Origin: an uncultured Fretibacterium sp.
Lineage (GTDB): Bacteria; Synergistota; Synergistia; Synergistales; Aminobacteriaceae
Direction of reading: 5' to 3'
Length of the DNA stretch: 44,391 nt
NCBI GenBank assembly: GCA_937911045.1
Contig: CALEPX010000040.1
Coordinates: 1 to 44,391, forward strand
Part shown: piece after piece, positions 17,276 through 25,871 of the stretch
Layout of the letters: each line of letters opens with the position of its first letter
Numbering within the stretch: position 1 is the first letter of the stretch
Position numbers and translations under genes: made by a program
The notes under the pieces: model-generated
What the model was told of the DNA's origin: nothing
The model's input: the letters and a program-made list of their open reading frames with translations, nothing else
Database searches by the model: none

Positions 17276-18328
17276 ATGAACAAAAAATTTATAACGATCG
17301 GGGAAATCATGTTGCGATTAACTCCCCCGCATTATGACAAAATCAGAATGGCTTCAAGTTTCGAGGCTAGTTACGGTGGCAGTGAAGCGAATATTGCGTT
17401 AGCTCTGGCGAATTTGGGAATTGATAGCACGTTCTTCACTATTGTGCCGGATAATTCACTCGGGAAAAGTGCTGTGAGAATGCTTCGAAGTAACGACGTT
17501 CATTGTTCGCCTGTGATTCTATCTACACCTGAACAAACTCCGACGCATAGACTGGGGACGTATTATCTCGAAACAGGCTACGGCATTCGTCCAAGCAAAG
17601 TGATTTATGACCGCAAATACAGTGCTATAACCGAGTATGATTTCTCGGGATTTGACATTGACGGATTGCTTGAGGGTTTTGACTGGCTGCACATGAGCGG
17701 AATTACTCCGGCGTTGTCAAAGAGTTGTGCGGATTTCACGATGAATTGCATTCGTAAAGCTAAAGAGAAGGGTTTAATCGTGAGTTTTGACGGAAATTTC
17801 CGGAGTACGTTATGGACTTGGGACGAAGCACGGGATTTTTGCACTCAATGCCTGCCGTATGTCGATGTCCTGTTGGGAATCGAACCGTATCACTTATGGA
17901 AAGATGAATCCGATCACTCCAAGGGCGATTACAAAGACGATATTCCGTTGCAGCCGAATTATGAGCAGCAAGACTTGATTTTCCAGATTCTGGTCGAACG
18001 CTACCCGAACCTGAAATGTATTGCGCGGCATGTACGTTACGCTCATTCAGGCAGCGAGAACAGTTTGATGGCATTCCTGTGGTATCAGGGACACACGTTT
18101 GAGAGCAGATTGTTCACGTTCAACGTTCTGGATCGGGTTGGCGGCGGAGATGCGTTTGCTTCGGGATTAATTTACGCGATGATGCACGATTACAAGCCTA
18201 TGGACATGGTGAATTTCGCAGTTGCCAGCAGCGTAATCAAGCACACAATTCGCGGCGACGCAAACATCACTGACGATGCCGAGAGTATCAAGAACCTGAT
18301 GAACATGAGCTTCGACATTAGACGCTAA
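17276..18328 (+). CDS. PfkB-family sugar kinase, second KDG-kinase-like protein
   Basis: This 350-residue carbohydrate kinase resembles KdgK: ASYGGSEANIALALANLG near 31-48 forms the sugar lid, FDGNFRSTLW near 171-180 is the KDG-kinase-type segment, and DRVGGGDAFASG holds the catalytic Asp292. It therefore most likely phosphorylates a 2-keto-3-deoxy sugar acid. It is divergent from the eda operon, which already contains kdgK, and may be a paralogue for a related substrate or under different control. The ATG at 17276 follows GGAAGGTG. An in-frame GTG at 17234 would add 14 residues without ribosome-site support. Confidence 0.85.
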   Translation: MNKKFITIGEIMLRLTPPHYDKIRMASSFEASYGGSEANIALALANLGIDSTFFTIVPDNSLGKSAVRMLRSNDVHCSPVILSTPEQTPTHRLGTYYLETGYGIRPSKVIYDRKYSAITEYDFSGFDIDGLLEGFDWLHMSGITPALSKSCADFTMNCIRKAKEKGLIVSFDGNFRSTLWTWDEARDFCTQCLPYVDVLLGIEPYHLWKDESDHSKGDYKDDIPLQPNYEQQDLIFQILVERYPNLKCIARHVRYAHSGSENSLMAFLWYQGHTFESRLFTFNVLDRVGGGDAFASGLIYAMMHDYKPMDMVNFAVASSVIKHTIRGDANITDDAESIKNLMNMSFDIRR

Positions 18329-18639
18329 ATTTCCCTCGCCCAAGCTTTAACCGCAACCGACTATATTATCCGTCCACAGTTCGCAAGTTCGCATTGAAGC
18401 ATTACCGTTGGGCGGATACGTGCGTTTCTTCAGGAGTTTTTGTAATAGCGCTCAGTTCTTCAGCTGTTTTCAATCGCAGCGTCAATATCTTGCATAGGGA
18501 GTGCAATAATTGACGGTGCGCCGCTTTTCGCACTATTAATACGCTAGAATCTGTAAGGACAAACCAACAAGTCTTTGTTTTATCGTGCGGTACTGACATC
18601 ATAGCCTACAAAGAACTCTTTTTTATACACAATGTTGAG

Positions 18640-18970
18640 AAAGAATCGAATTTGTGCGCGCTTTTTTCGGTTGTTCGTCCTTAAAATCCGGTCTTGACGT
18701 GCCAGCGCTTTGCCTTCCTGTTTTTTCTGAATTATTATTTCTCTCAAATTCCGAGAAACAAAGCATCATGTTTCTAATGAGCTTTAATGACACAAATGTC
18801 GCTCAATTTCTAGATCAGTTGAACCCTGAACCGGACTGCGAGCAATCCGATCCAATTTTGTCCCCAGCTCGAATCACTTTCAAAAGTTCATCGAGCTGAG
18901 TCGGAAAATTTTTGCTATGCTCCTGCGACTTCAATAGTTTCAATCTGAACTTCCAGCGTTTTTTAAGTGA
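18640..18970 (-). pseudogene. Serine-recombinase (resolvase) remnant, copy 1
   Basis: The minus strand encodes LDELLKVIRAGDKIGSD (about 18910-18845). This resembles the part of small serine recombinases just before the catalytic-domain helices. Farther along, in another frame, comes QEGKALARQ (about 18720-18690), which resembles the tail segment before the C-terminal HTH. The middle of the protein is missing and there are frameshifts. A closely matching copy lies at 43840-44150 beside a second Rpn remnant. The rest of 18329-19043 shows no intact gene: short open frames at 18402-18602 and 18654-18899 have no ribosome site or recognisable family. Confidence 0.55.
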
Positions 18971-19043
18971 AAAGTTCTGATTATAATAACGAGCAAATTT
19001 GCTCATCTTGAAATACACATTTTAACGCGAGCAGCTTAATCGC

Positions 19044-20045
19044 TCATAAGTTTGCAAATTCTTCAATCGGTAAGTCCGTAGCTTTAGAAATGTCAGAATC
19101 ACTCAGTCCCATTGCCCGCAAACGACGTGCAGTCTCTAAATTAGCCTCGCGCCGACCGCGTGCTTCACCACGTGCTTCCCCTCGTTTTTCACCGCGCGCT
19201 TCACCACGTGCTTCCCCGCGTTTCTCACCACGTGCTTCACCAACTGCAATTCCTTGGTTTAAGCCCTTATTCAAAAAATATTCCTCAACAAAGCTTAATG
19301 TCATCTTGTCTCCATCTCCTTCTTCTCCTTCTTCAATCACTCGTGTAAATTTCTGCCTTAATTCAACATCCCTCAAGTTCACTGCCCTAACAATGAAGTT
19401 AAAAATGTCTCTGCGATCCTCCTCGTTCCAGCCCTTGGAAGCTAACTGGCGTGTGAGTGTCAATAATTGAGCAAACTTATTTTCTTCACGCACGTTCGCC
19501 GTCTTTTTCACAGCATAAAACATCAAATCGAACGGATTATCCGAGTTCAAGAGTTCTTCATCGTTCAGATTATAAACCTCGAAACAATTATACTCATATG
19601 AAATTCGCGTGCCATATTGTTCCGCTGCAAAAATTCCCGTTTTCTCTCCTTTTGGGCGAGGACGTGTGAGAATCGCCAAACCAACTGGTATTCTTCGGTG
19701 ATGCGCGAAAATCAGGCAATAATAAAGGTGCATACGGAACGAAATATCCTTGCCACCACTGCCCTGAATTTCAATGTGAAATAACACCCACTCAGTGCGA
19801 CCATCTTTCATGAAAAGTTTTATCAACTCATCAACAAATAATGGCGGGTTGTGTGAATCAGCAATGGGACGCTGAATTGTGTCACGAAGTTCCTGTGATA
19901 AAAATTCTGGTTCTCGCGTGAAATCAACGTCATAGTACAAATCCGGCAAAGTTCGCATAATCAACTGCGGAAGAAAACGTTTTATCGCGTCTTTCCATAA
20001 ACCATCGAAATCTGCTCGCTCACTTTCTGAAATTATTTGCTCCAT
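19044..20045 (-). CDS. Rpn-family PD-(D/E)XK nuclease, transposase-related
   Basis: The protein has 333 residues. Rpn proteins are DNA endonucleases of the PD-(D/E)XK fold that promote RecA-independent recombination and often occur in many genomic copies. The nuclease core covers about residues 20-210, with DVDFTREPEF near 39-48, VLFHIEIQG near 90 (the E-x-Q form of the E-x-K motif) and PVGLAILTRPRP near 122. The tail holds an expanded GEARGEKR repeat (about 277-309). It closes with a short helical domain ending ATDLPIEEFANL, common in this family. No frameshift is visible, so it may be active. A deleted second copy ends the window at 44182-44391. Confidence 0.85.
   Translation of the reverse strand: MEQIISESERADFDGLWKDAIKRFLPQLIMRTLPDLYYDVDFTREPEFLSQELRDTIQRPIADSHNPPLFVDELIKLFMKDGRTEWVLFHIEIQGSGGKDISFRMHLYYCLIFAHHRRIPVGLAILTRPRPKGEKTGIFAAEQYGTRISYEYNCFEVYNLNDEELLNSDNPFDLMFYAVKKTANVREENKFAQLLTLTRQLASKGWNEEDRRDIFNFIVRAVNLRDVELRQKFTRVIEEGEEGDGDKMTLSFVEEYFLNKGLNQGIAVGEARGEKRGEARGEARGEKRGEARGEARGRREANLETARRLRAMGLSDSDISKATDLPIEEFANL
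19155..19253. repeat. In-frame minisatellite within the Rpn gene
   Basis: Twelve-base units, alternately encoding GEAR and GEKR, are repeated about eight times (for example GCTTCACCACGT on the plus strand). The unit is a multiple of three, so copy-number changes keep the frame. The second Rpn copy at 44182-44391 lacks the array. Confidence 0.8.
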
Positions 20046-20567
20046 AACTACTCCTTAGATTTATTTTTCACAAATTATACAGGAATATAACGTTATTTTC
20101 TAGCTTTACATTCAAAATATTCTTACATAGCATCTTCGCTTTGTGGGGTTACAATGTCTAAATGCTATACAGCCTATGGTAGCAATTTTTATAGAAATGA
20201 CAGATATAACTCAACTCGCTACCACGCTTTAACCCATCACGCATTGTTCTGTTCTCATAGATTCTCAACAATCGGATTCAGATTCGGGCAATTCACGAAA
20301 GCAAACAGCATGGATTGGACTACCGTGGAAGCCTTTATCCGAATTTGACTTGTAATGAACGAACTTGCCAAGAACGTGAAAACAGCCTACACTTTCAGAT
20401 GCTGGTTGCTAAGGAAATTCCTGCAGAAAAATTCCTCTGGCAGCAGTGCTTGGTGAAGAAAGGTTGCGTAATTGCTGTTCCTTGCTCTTCACCATTCTCT
20501 CTGTCGCATTTTATGCCGAAGCGTTAGGAGAAAATGCCAATTTGGCACAAAGATATCAATTACAAAT
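20046..20567. other. Intergenic stretch without a recognisable gene
   Basis: Five hundred bases between the starts of the Rpn gene and the end of the ParB gene. Short open frames exist at 20154-20348 and 20315-20527 on the plus strand, but none has a ribosome site or a familiar motif. It may be worn mobile-element DNA. Confidence 0.4.
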
Positions 20568-21596
20568 TTACTGCGCTTGTCGTTGCCGTTCGTTCTTCTC
20601 CTGCTTACGATTCTCTCGTTTCCTCCACTTCTCTAAAAGCTTATAAATCAATTCTTCAATATCGGCTTTCGACATCTCAGGACAATATGACCGAATCTTC
20701 TCGCTGTTCAATGCAAAACGCAGTTTCTTGGTTTTCGCTTCACCTATCTTGCTTGGAATTAAGCTGATATGGCTCTTGACTTCACTCTCCGTAATATCAG
20801 CATGTTCTGTACAGAATTTCTTCAGTTCAGTGGCCTGCTTTATCGTAATCACAGAATCCTTGTCCTCCATGAGAACGCCGTTGATAACAGCCAACTTTCT
20901 TTCCTCTACGCCGGATAATGTTACACCTGCTGTAATGCTTAAACGAAGCTCACCAGTACTGTTCTTGACCTTGTTCCCAACTAATTCCAGCATCTCTTCA
21001 GGAAGACCTATCAGCGCAGCATAGCGAATAACCTTTCTTGCGTTTATGCCAGTCACTTTTGAAACTACCTGTGCTGTGTAGCCTTCCCCGTTCTGACTAG
21101 CTTTTCCGCGGTGAGTCATAGCACGATACATGCGTCCGCAGGATTTGATTTTATCGAGAAGACTCAACGCTTGCCTCTGTACGTTCGAGGAAGTTATGAT
21201 CGCACTGGCCGTATCATCATCACAGTCAAGGACAATAGCGGGAATTTCTTGATAGTCCGGATTCGTTTTCGCTAATTCTTCACAGACGCGTTTTCTGCGG
21301 TATCCGGAGAGAATTTCATATTCTTCTGGATTCCACGATTTTGCCGGTCTGACAAGAATCGGTGTCAATAATCCTTCAGCTTCGATGCTCGCATGAAGTC
21401 GTCTGAGAGATGACACAGCTTCTGAGGGCTTATCGTCAACTTTTGAGCCTGAGTCTTCAGCCGCCGGGAGATAATCCTGCGGAACATAGAAGGGATTCCC
21501 CTCGATCCGTCTGCTCACACCGCTCTCATCATAAATAACGCCAGAGAAGGGCTTCAGGTTCTCAAGTTTAATTTTTATAGTTGCTACGTCTTGCAT
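20568..21596 (-). CDS. ParB-like partition/nuclease-domain protein
   Basis: The 342-residue protein has an N-terminal ParB/sulfiredoxin-like domain: GLLTPILVRPAKS near 75-87, then YEILSGYRRKRVCEEL near 93-108, which matches the ParB box II G.RR motif. A central HTH region follows (GYTAQVVSKVTGINARKVIRYAALIGLPEEM, about 168-197). The C-terminus is Lys/Arg/Gln-rich. There is no parA neighbour and no parS-like site that I can see. The form is that of ParB-like proteins carried on plasmids and integrative elements rather than the chromosomal ParB. It may be the relic of an integrated element. The ATG at 21596 follows an AGGCAG-type site. Confidence 0.8.
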   Translation of the reverse strand: MQDVATIKIKLENLKPFSGVIYDESGVSRRIEGNPFYVPQDYLPAAEDSGSKVDDKPSEAVSSLRRLHASIEAEGLLTPILVRPAKSWNPEEYEILSGYRRKRVCEELAKTNPDYQEIPAIVLDCDDDTASAIITSSNVQRQALSLLDKIKSCGRMYRAMTHRGKASQNGEGYTAQVVSKVTGINARKVIRYAALIGLPEEMLELVGNKVKNSTGELRLSITAGVTLSGVEERKLAVINGVLMEDKDSVITIKQATELKKFCTEHADITESEVKSHISLIPSKIGEAKTKKLRFALNSEKIRSYCPEMSKADIEELIYKLLEKWRKRENRKQEKNERQRQAQ

Positions 21597-21707
21597 GTTA
21601 CTGCCTCCAAGTTTTAATTTTTGTTTGATTATAACATATTTTTTCCGGAATGATATTCTTTGGCTTGATTAGGCACATCATGTAAAAGACAGAAAAAATT
21701 TAGGCAG

Positions 21708-22007
21708 ATGATGGTAGAAGGTGACCAGACCAAAAGAACGACTACACCGAAAGAAAGAGAGCTAATCTGGAAACGCGCCGATGAAGTTGGATTTGCACAA
21801 GCAGCTCAGATATTCCAAAGAAAATTTAATGTCAGTACGACTTCTATCAGAAATCGGAGGAAACATCAGATGACACATACAGCGGTGACAGAACAGCCGG
21901 ATCAACTTGAAATGCACGAGGCGGTTCAGGGGAAAACACTTCAGAGCAATCCAGCTAGTGAAGACTTGCTTCCTACGGATTTCAGATGCGATGATGCCGA
22001 TAACTAG
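21708..22007 (+). CDS. Small HTH-like hypothetical protein
   Basis: This 99-residue protein shows a possible helix-turn-helix in residues 13-52 (ERELIWKRADEVGFAQAAQ, then STTSIRNRRKHQ), with an acidic, disordered-looking tail. It could be a transcription factor or the N-terminal DNA-binding part of a transposase-like protein. It is divergent from the ParB-like gene, with 111 bases between the starts, which suggests a functional pair. Two ATG codons are adjacent; the first is used. I do not recognise a named family. Confidence 0.45.
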   Translation: MMVEGDQTKRTTTPKERELIWKRADEVGFAQAAQIFQRKFNVSTTSIRNRRKHQMTHTAVTEQPDQLEMHEAVQGKTLQSNPASEDLLPTDFRCDDADN

Positions 22008-22124
22008 GGATAATACCTTCCTTCGTTTTCACAGCAGCATTCCGTGCATTTATGCCTAAACCAGTTATGCTCGTTCTGCTTGCAAATATTCCAGATTCTA
22101 GCGTAATCCGCAATATTTGCAAAA

Positions 22125-22310
22125 TGAGCAATATTACTCGTAAAATAGAAACGTGTCAGAATATTGAAAATCTTGTCGAACTTGATCATAAACTGCACGT
22201 TCGCATTATGCCTTCATGTGGTAATAAAGCGTTGAAACGAGCTTGGGAAAGTCTTCAGCCTTACGCAATGATTCTTGATGGTAAAGACAGAGCTGCAAAA
22301 ACCTGCATGT
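22125..22310 (+). pseudogene. GntR-family regulator fragment (FCD ligand domain)
   Basis: The forward frame reads ENLVELDHKLHVRIM and then SCGNKALKRAWESLQPYAM. This is the typical FCD-domain pattern of GntR-family regulators: D-x-x-x-H for the metal site, then a GNK turn. The HTH domain and the end of the protein are missing, and the fragment runs directly into the truncated RpiB-like gene. It was presumably the regulator of the decayed sugar-acid operon that follows. Confidence 0.6.
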
Positions 22311-22318
22311 TTCTACAG

Positions 22319-22740
22319 GTTGTGATCCGAATGCTGAAGCCTACAAACAGGAAATGATTTCGTTCATGAAAAGTTTGGGGCATGAAGTTACGGATTTCGG
22401 AAGTGAGGACGTGATTTATGCGCACGTTGCTACGAAGGTCGGCGAAGAAGTTGCGGCTGGAAAATTTGACCGGGGCGTTTTGTTCTGTGGCACAGGAATA
22501 GGAGTTATGCTCGCGGCAAATAAAATCAAAGGCGTTAGAGCTGCTAATGTCAACAACGTTTACGCTGCAAAAAGAGCATGTCTTGGTAATAACTGCAACA
22601 TTATCACTCTCGGTTCTCAAACTACGGGCGATATGCTCGGAAAAGAATTAATTCAGGCTTATCTTGAATGCAATTACGTTTACAATGAGCGTTCCGGAAA
22701 GAAAGTCGATGCAATCAACGATTATGATAACACCAGGTGA
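22319..22740 (+). pseudogene. RpiB/LacAB-family sugar-phosphate isomerase, N-terminus lost
   Basis: About 140 residues of an RpiB-type isomerase are in one frame: GCDPNAEAYKQEM, then FGSEDVIYAHVATKVGEEV, GVLFCGTGIGVMLAANKIKG (with the catalytic-site Cys) and CNIITLGSQTTG. The first ~6-8 residues, normally MKIALG or similar, are replaced by the GntR remnant, so no proper start exists. A start at the ATG at 22354 would drop strand 1 and the conserved Asp region. Family members interconvert ribose/ribulose-5-phosphate or, in tetritol pathways, erythrulose-4-phosphate and erythrose-4-phosphate. Confidence 0.7.
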
Positions 22741-22878
22741 TTTTCAAGGTCGTAACCTTGTCCATTTAGGGGCACAAAACATGGGTTGGGAAGAACAGGG
22801 ACAATTCACCGATGAAATCAGTCCGTTAATGCTAAAAGAACTCGGAATTGATGTCGTTATGATTGGACATTCTGAAAT
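22728..22878 (+). pseudogene. Triosephosphate-isomerase-family fragment
   Basis: Only the middle of a TIM-barrel isomerase remains: LVHLGAQNMGWEEQGQFTDE then ISPLMLKELGIDVVMIGHSE. LGAQN and the GHSE of loop 4, with its histidine, are diagnostic. The N-terminal third and everything after GHSE are gone. TIM-like and RpiB-like isomerases are paired in operons for tetrulose phosphates, as in erythritol-type catabolism, which fits the neighbours. Confidence 0.7.
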
Positions 22879-23690
22879 ATGAATTTGGAACAATCGATGT
22901 ACTGGAAACAGGAAATTACGACACAGATTCAATCGAATGGGGAAAAGTTCAAAAGCTCGCGGGACAAATGGCGATCGACTGGATTATGAAATCAATCGAA
23001 CTTGGACTCGCAGGAAAAGTTGATGCTGTTTCGACCTCTCCAATCAACAAACAATCAATAAAACTTGTAGGTGTTAAAGAACCCGGACAAACTGAAATTT
23101 ATCAGAACGCGACAAAATCTCCTTATGCTCTCACAATGTTCTCGTGTCATAAACTTCGGGTTTTCTTTGTGAGCCGCCACATGTCTCTGATTGACGCTGT
23201 GCATTTCGCAACTAAAGATGTCGTTCTCGATTTCGTCCGAAATATTAACAAAGAATTAAAGAGTGTCGGAATTGAGAATCCTTTAATCGCTGTCGCAGGA
23301 AGCAACCCTCACAATGGAGACAATGGGCTTTTCGGACGTGAGGAAATCGACGAATTATTCCCTGCCGTTGACGCTGCAAAAGCTGAGGGAATTAACGCAA
23401 TAGATCCAATTCCTGGAGATTCTATTTTTAACATCGGAAAGTCAGGAAAATTTGATGCAATTCTCTCAATGTATCATGATCATGGACATATAGCCTGCAA
23501 AACTCTCGATTTTGAAAAATCCGTAACGATTACCTAGGGATTTCCTTTTATTCGCGGCTCAGTGGATCACGGAACTGCTTTCGACATTGCAGGGAAGGGA
23601 ATAGCAGATTGTGTCAGCCTTATTGAATCAACAAAAGTCTGAGTTGAATATGCCTGTGAAAAAGCACGAACGAAATGCAAAGTAACAAGA
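22878..23690 (+). pseudogene. PdxA-like dehydrogenase with lost N-terminus and internal stops
   Basis: PdxA-family proteins oxidise 4-phosphohydroxythreonine. The PdxA2 branch acts on threonate- or erythronate-4-phosphate in acid-sugar catabolism. About 225 residues are open (VDAVSTSPINKQSIKL, GSNPHNGDNGLFGREEIDE, and MYHDHGHIACKTLDF with its metal-binding histidine). A TAG then interrupts at 23535. The same frame continues with GFPFIRGSVDHGTAFDIAGKG, and a second stop follows at about 23640. The first ~80 residues are missing. It is a clear pseudogene, placed directly before the DUF1537 kinase as in tetronate operons. Confidence 0.8.
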
Positions 23691-23705
23691 AAGGAAATTT
23701 TGTCA

Positions 23706-24964
23706 ATGCCATTAATCGGAGCTGTTGCTGATGATCTTACTGGTGCGACTACGACAGGAGTACTTCTGGCGAGATCAAAAGCGCGAACAGCAGTATTTTT
23801 CAACGAGAAAGCAGCACTGAAAGCAAAAGGGGTTTCGGATCTCGACGCAATTCTAATCAATTCAAATTCGAGACCTCTTCCACCAAAAGCTGCGCAGGAA
23901 TATGTCACTGACGCTTCAAAAGCCCTCAAAAATATGGGCGTGAAATATTTTTCAAAACGTATCGACACAACTTTAAGCGGCGGAATAGGATTTGAAGTTG
24001 ACGCCATACTTAATGTAGTAGGAGACGACGCTGTAGCGGTTGTTGTCCCTGCGATGCCTCAGTCAAAGCGAATCCTTGTAGGCGGTTATTCAGTAATTGA
24101 TAACGTTGCTTTAATCAGAACTCCTGTTAAAGAAATTTACGTCCCGAAATTTTTAGCGGCTCAAACTCAACACAAAGTCGGAACAGTATTTCTTTCAGAT
24201 GTACTACTGTACTACAGAGAAATGATGCTATTAAATCCGCACTCAAAGCACAAAGAGATTCTGGAGCAAAAGTTATTGTTGTCGATGCAATTTCAATTGA
24301 AGATGTCGAAGAAATCGCTAAGGCATGTGTAGCTCTAAACTGGAATGTTGTGGCGGTAGATCCGGAGCCGTTCACAGCAAAATTAGCTTACGCTCGGGGA
24401 TTAATCCAAGCAGAATCGCCAAATGTCCCAACTGAAGCACCCGTCGAGGGAAAAACGGTTTTAATTGCTGCAGGCAGCGCAACTTCGGTTACGAAAAAAC
24501 AAATGGAAGTTCTCTGCTCTGACGAAAGAAACATAAGGATTAGTGTAGATCCAATTCCGTTAATCAGCGATGACGCTTCAGCACGTAATGAAGAGGGCAA
24601 AGCTATCGAAGCCGCGTGTATGAAACTTCAAAACGAAGAAGAATTTCCGAGAGCAATTTTATTCGAGACTGCATTACACGGAACATTGTTAAATCTCGAT
24701 GAAGAAGACGCGAAACGAAATTATTTGGGCGGAACTTGTGCGGATTTGATTAATATCGGACTGGGGCATATAGTTTTGGGAGTTCTGACACGTGTAGCAC
24801 TCGGAGCTACGGCTCAGTGTGCAACAGCTTCGATAATTACATTGTTACTCTGCCCATTCATTACAGCAGCATTTGATAAATACATGATGAAACATCAGAA
24901 GGGTATTTACAGTCCAGAAGGCTGGGCTTATGAAAAGGGCCGGAAATTAATGGGCAATGCGTAA
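23706..24964 (+). pseudogene. Four-carbon acid-sugar kinase (DUF1537), frameshifted and fused to a transporter tail
   Basis: The N-terminal half starts with VADDLTGATTTG (the DDLTGA nucleotide/substrate motif of DUF1537 kinases) and reads to about 24200. A frameshift follows, and the C-terminal domain continues at about 24215-24770 (VIVVDAISIEDVEEIAKACV, LIAAGSATSVTKKQ). After GGTCADLINIGLGHIV the kinase stops and the frame runs into a hydrophobic tail, ATAQCATASIITLLLCPFIT, that resembles the end of a 2-keto-3-deoxygluconate-permease-type carrier. The kinases phosphorylate erythronate or threonate for PdxA-type enzymes. The gene cannot make a working kinase because of the shift and the lost GGDT-type C-terminus. 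Confidence 0.75.
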
Positions 24965-24997
24965 ATCAAGATAAAACAAAATAAAGCAAATAAAGTA

Positions 24998-25521
24998 ATG
25001 GAAGAAAATTTATCCTCCGCAAAAATTCACGTAATTATGACACGTGAAGCACTGTTCGATTTTTTTCTGTATCACGCTTATTCAAAGTTCAGCGGATTTT
25101 TTCAGAATATTTTAGGTCTTGCGGTGTTCTTCATGGGAGTATTTTCTTACGTTGCCGGGAAAATTAACGCTTGGGGCTGTGCATTAACTGTGCTGGCCTC
25201 ATTTGCTTTTCTTGGGTACACGCCGTTTATTTTACGTCAGAAAGCAACTCGTGCATTAAACGAACCAGAGTACACGCTCCCGATTGACATCACTTTTACT
25301 GATGGCGAAGGAATGTTAGTTGAACAGGGAGAGAGAGCAAAAGATTATACACATGGGAGGAAGTTTTGAGGGCTTCAGTAACTCCCAAGACAATAGCAAT
25401 TTACGTTGGTGTTGAAAAAGCTGTAATCATTCCCAAGCAGGATTTTGGAGAAAAATTCGTTTTGTGCTATCAGATTATCGCAAGAGGAATAGGAATGTCG
25501 ATAACTGTAGAGCAGCATTAG
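24998..25521 (+). pseudogene. YcxB-like membrane protein, frameshifted
   Basis: A 123-residue open frame begins with a soluble N-terminus (TREALFDFFLYHAYSKFSGF), two hydrophobic segments at about 35-75 and a TFTDGEGMLVEQGE strand, the plan of YcxB-type small membrane proteins. It stops at 25367. After a frame change the expected ending IAIYVGVEKAVIIPKQDFGE is still present to 25521, so a one- or two-base change has split the gene. The function of the family is unknown. Confidence 0.55.
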
Positions 25522-25803
25522 TTTTCTCCAATTATGGCTACCACTTCCACTGAAGCCGTACCGCTATTTTCTGCAATTATTACTTCCTCCAATCTAATAT
25601 TCTTTTAACATGTTAAGTATATTAAAATGATTTTTTCTGAATTGTAACACTATCTATAATATTATAAGTATAAAACATTCGTTATTTTTATTAAAAATCT
25701 CTCATATTAGAGTAAATGAAATATTTATGAAATTAATGAAAAATTAATATTACTCTTTATAGAAAGATGCTAATATTATAATGAAGTAATATTAATTTTA
25801 TCA
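25522..25803. other. Very AT-rich intergenic region
   Basis: No open frame or recognisable element is present. The stretch at 25600-25800 is extremely AT-rich, and it marks the boundary between the decayed sugar-acid genes and the minus-strand cluster to the right. Confidence 0.5.
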
Positions 25804-25866
25804 AGCTCATTTGATGTTATCATCTTCAGTATAAAACTACTACCATCAAACGAGAGCATTTTTTGA
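25804..25866. terminator. Terminator hairpin after the GT2-DUF218 gene
   Basis: GCTCATTTGATG (25805-25816) pairs with CATCAAACGAGAGC (25844-25857), with a two-base bulge. On the plus strand it is followed by ATTTTTT. On the minus strand it lies six bases beyond the stop at 25872 and so would end that operon. Confidence 0.6.
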
Positions 25867-25871
25867 GAAAC

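Noticed and set aside
18402..18602. 66-residue minus-strand open frame
   Set aside because: No ribosome site, no known family, and it lies among recombinase debris.
19155..19253. Possible CRISPR-like direct repeats
   Set aside because: The repeats are contiguous coding units (GEAR/GEKR) without spacers.
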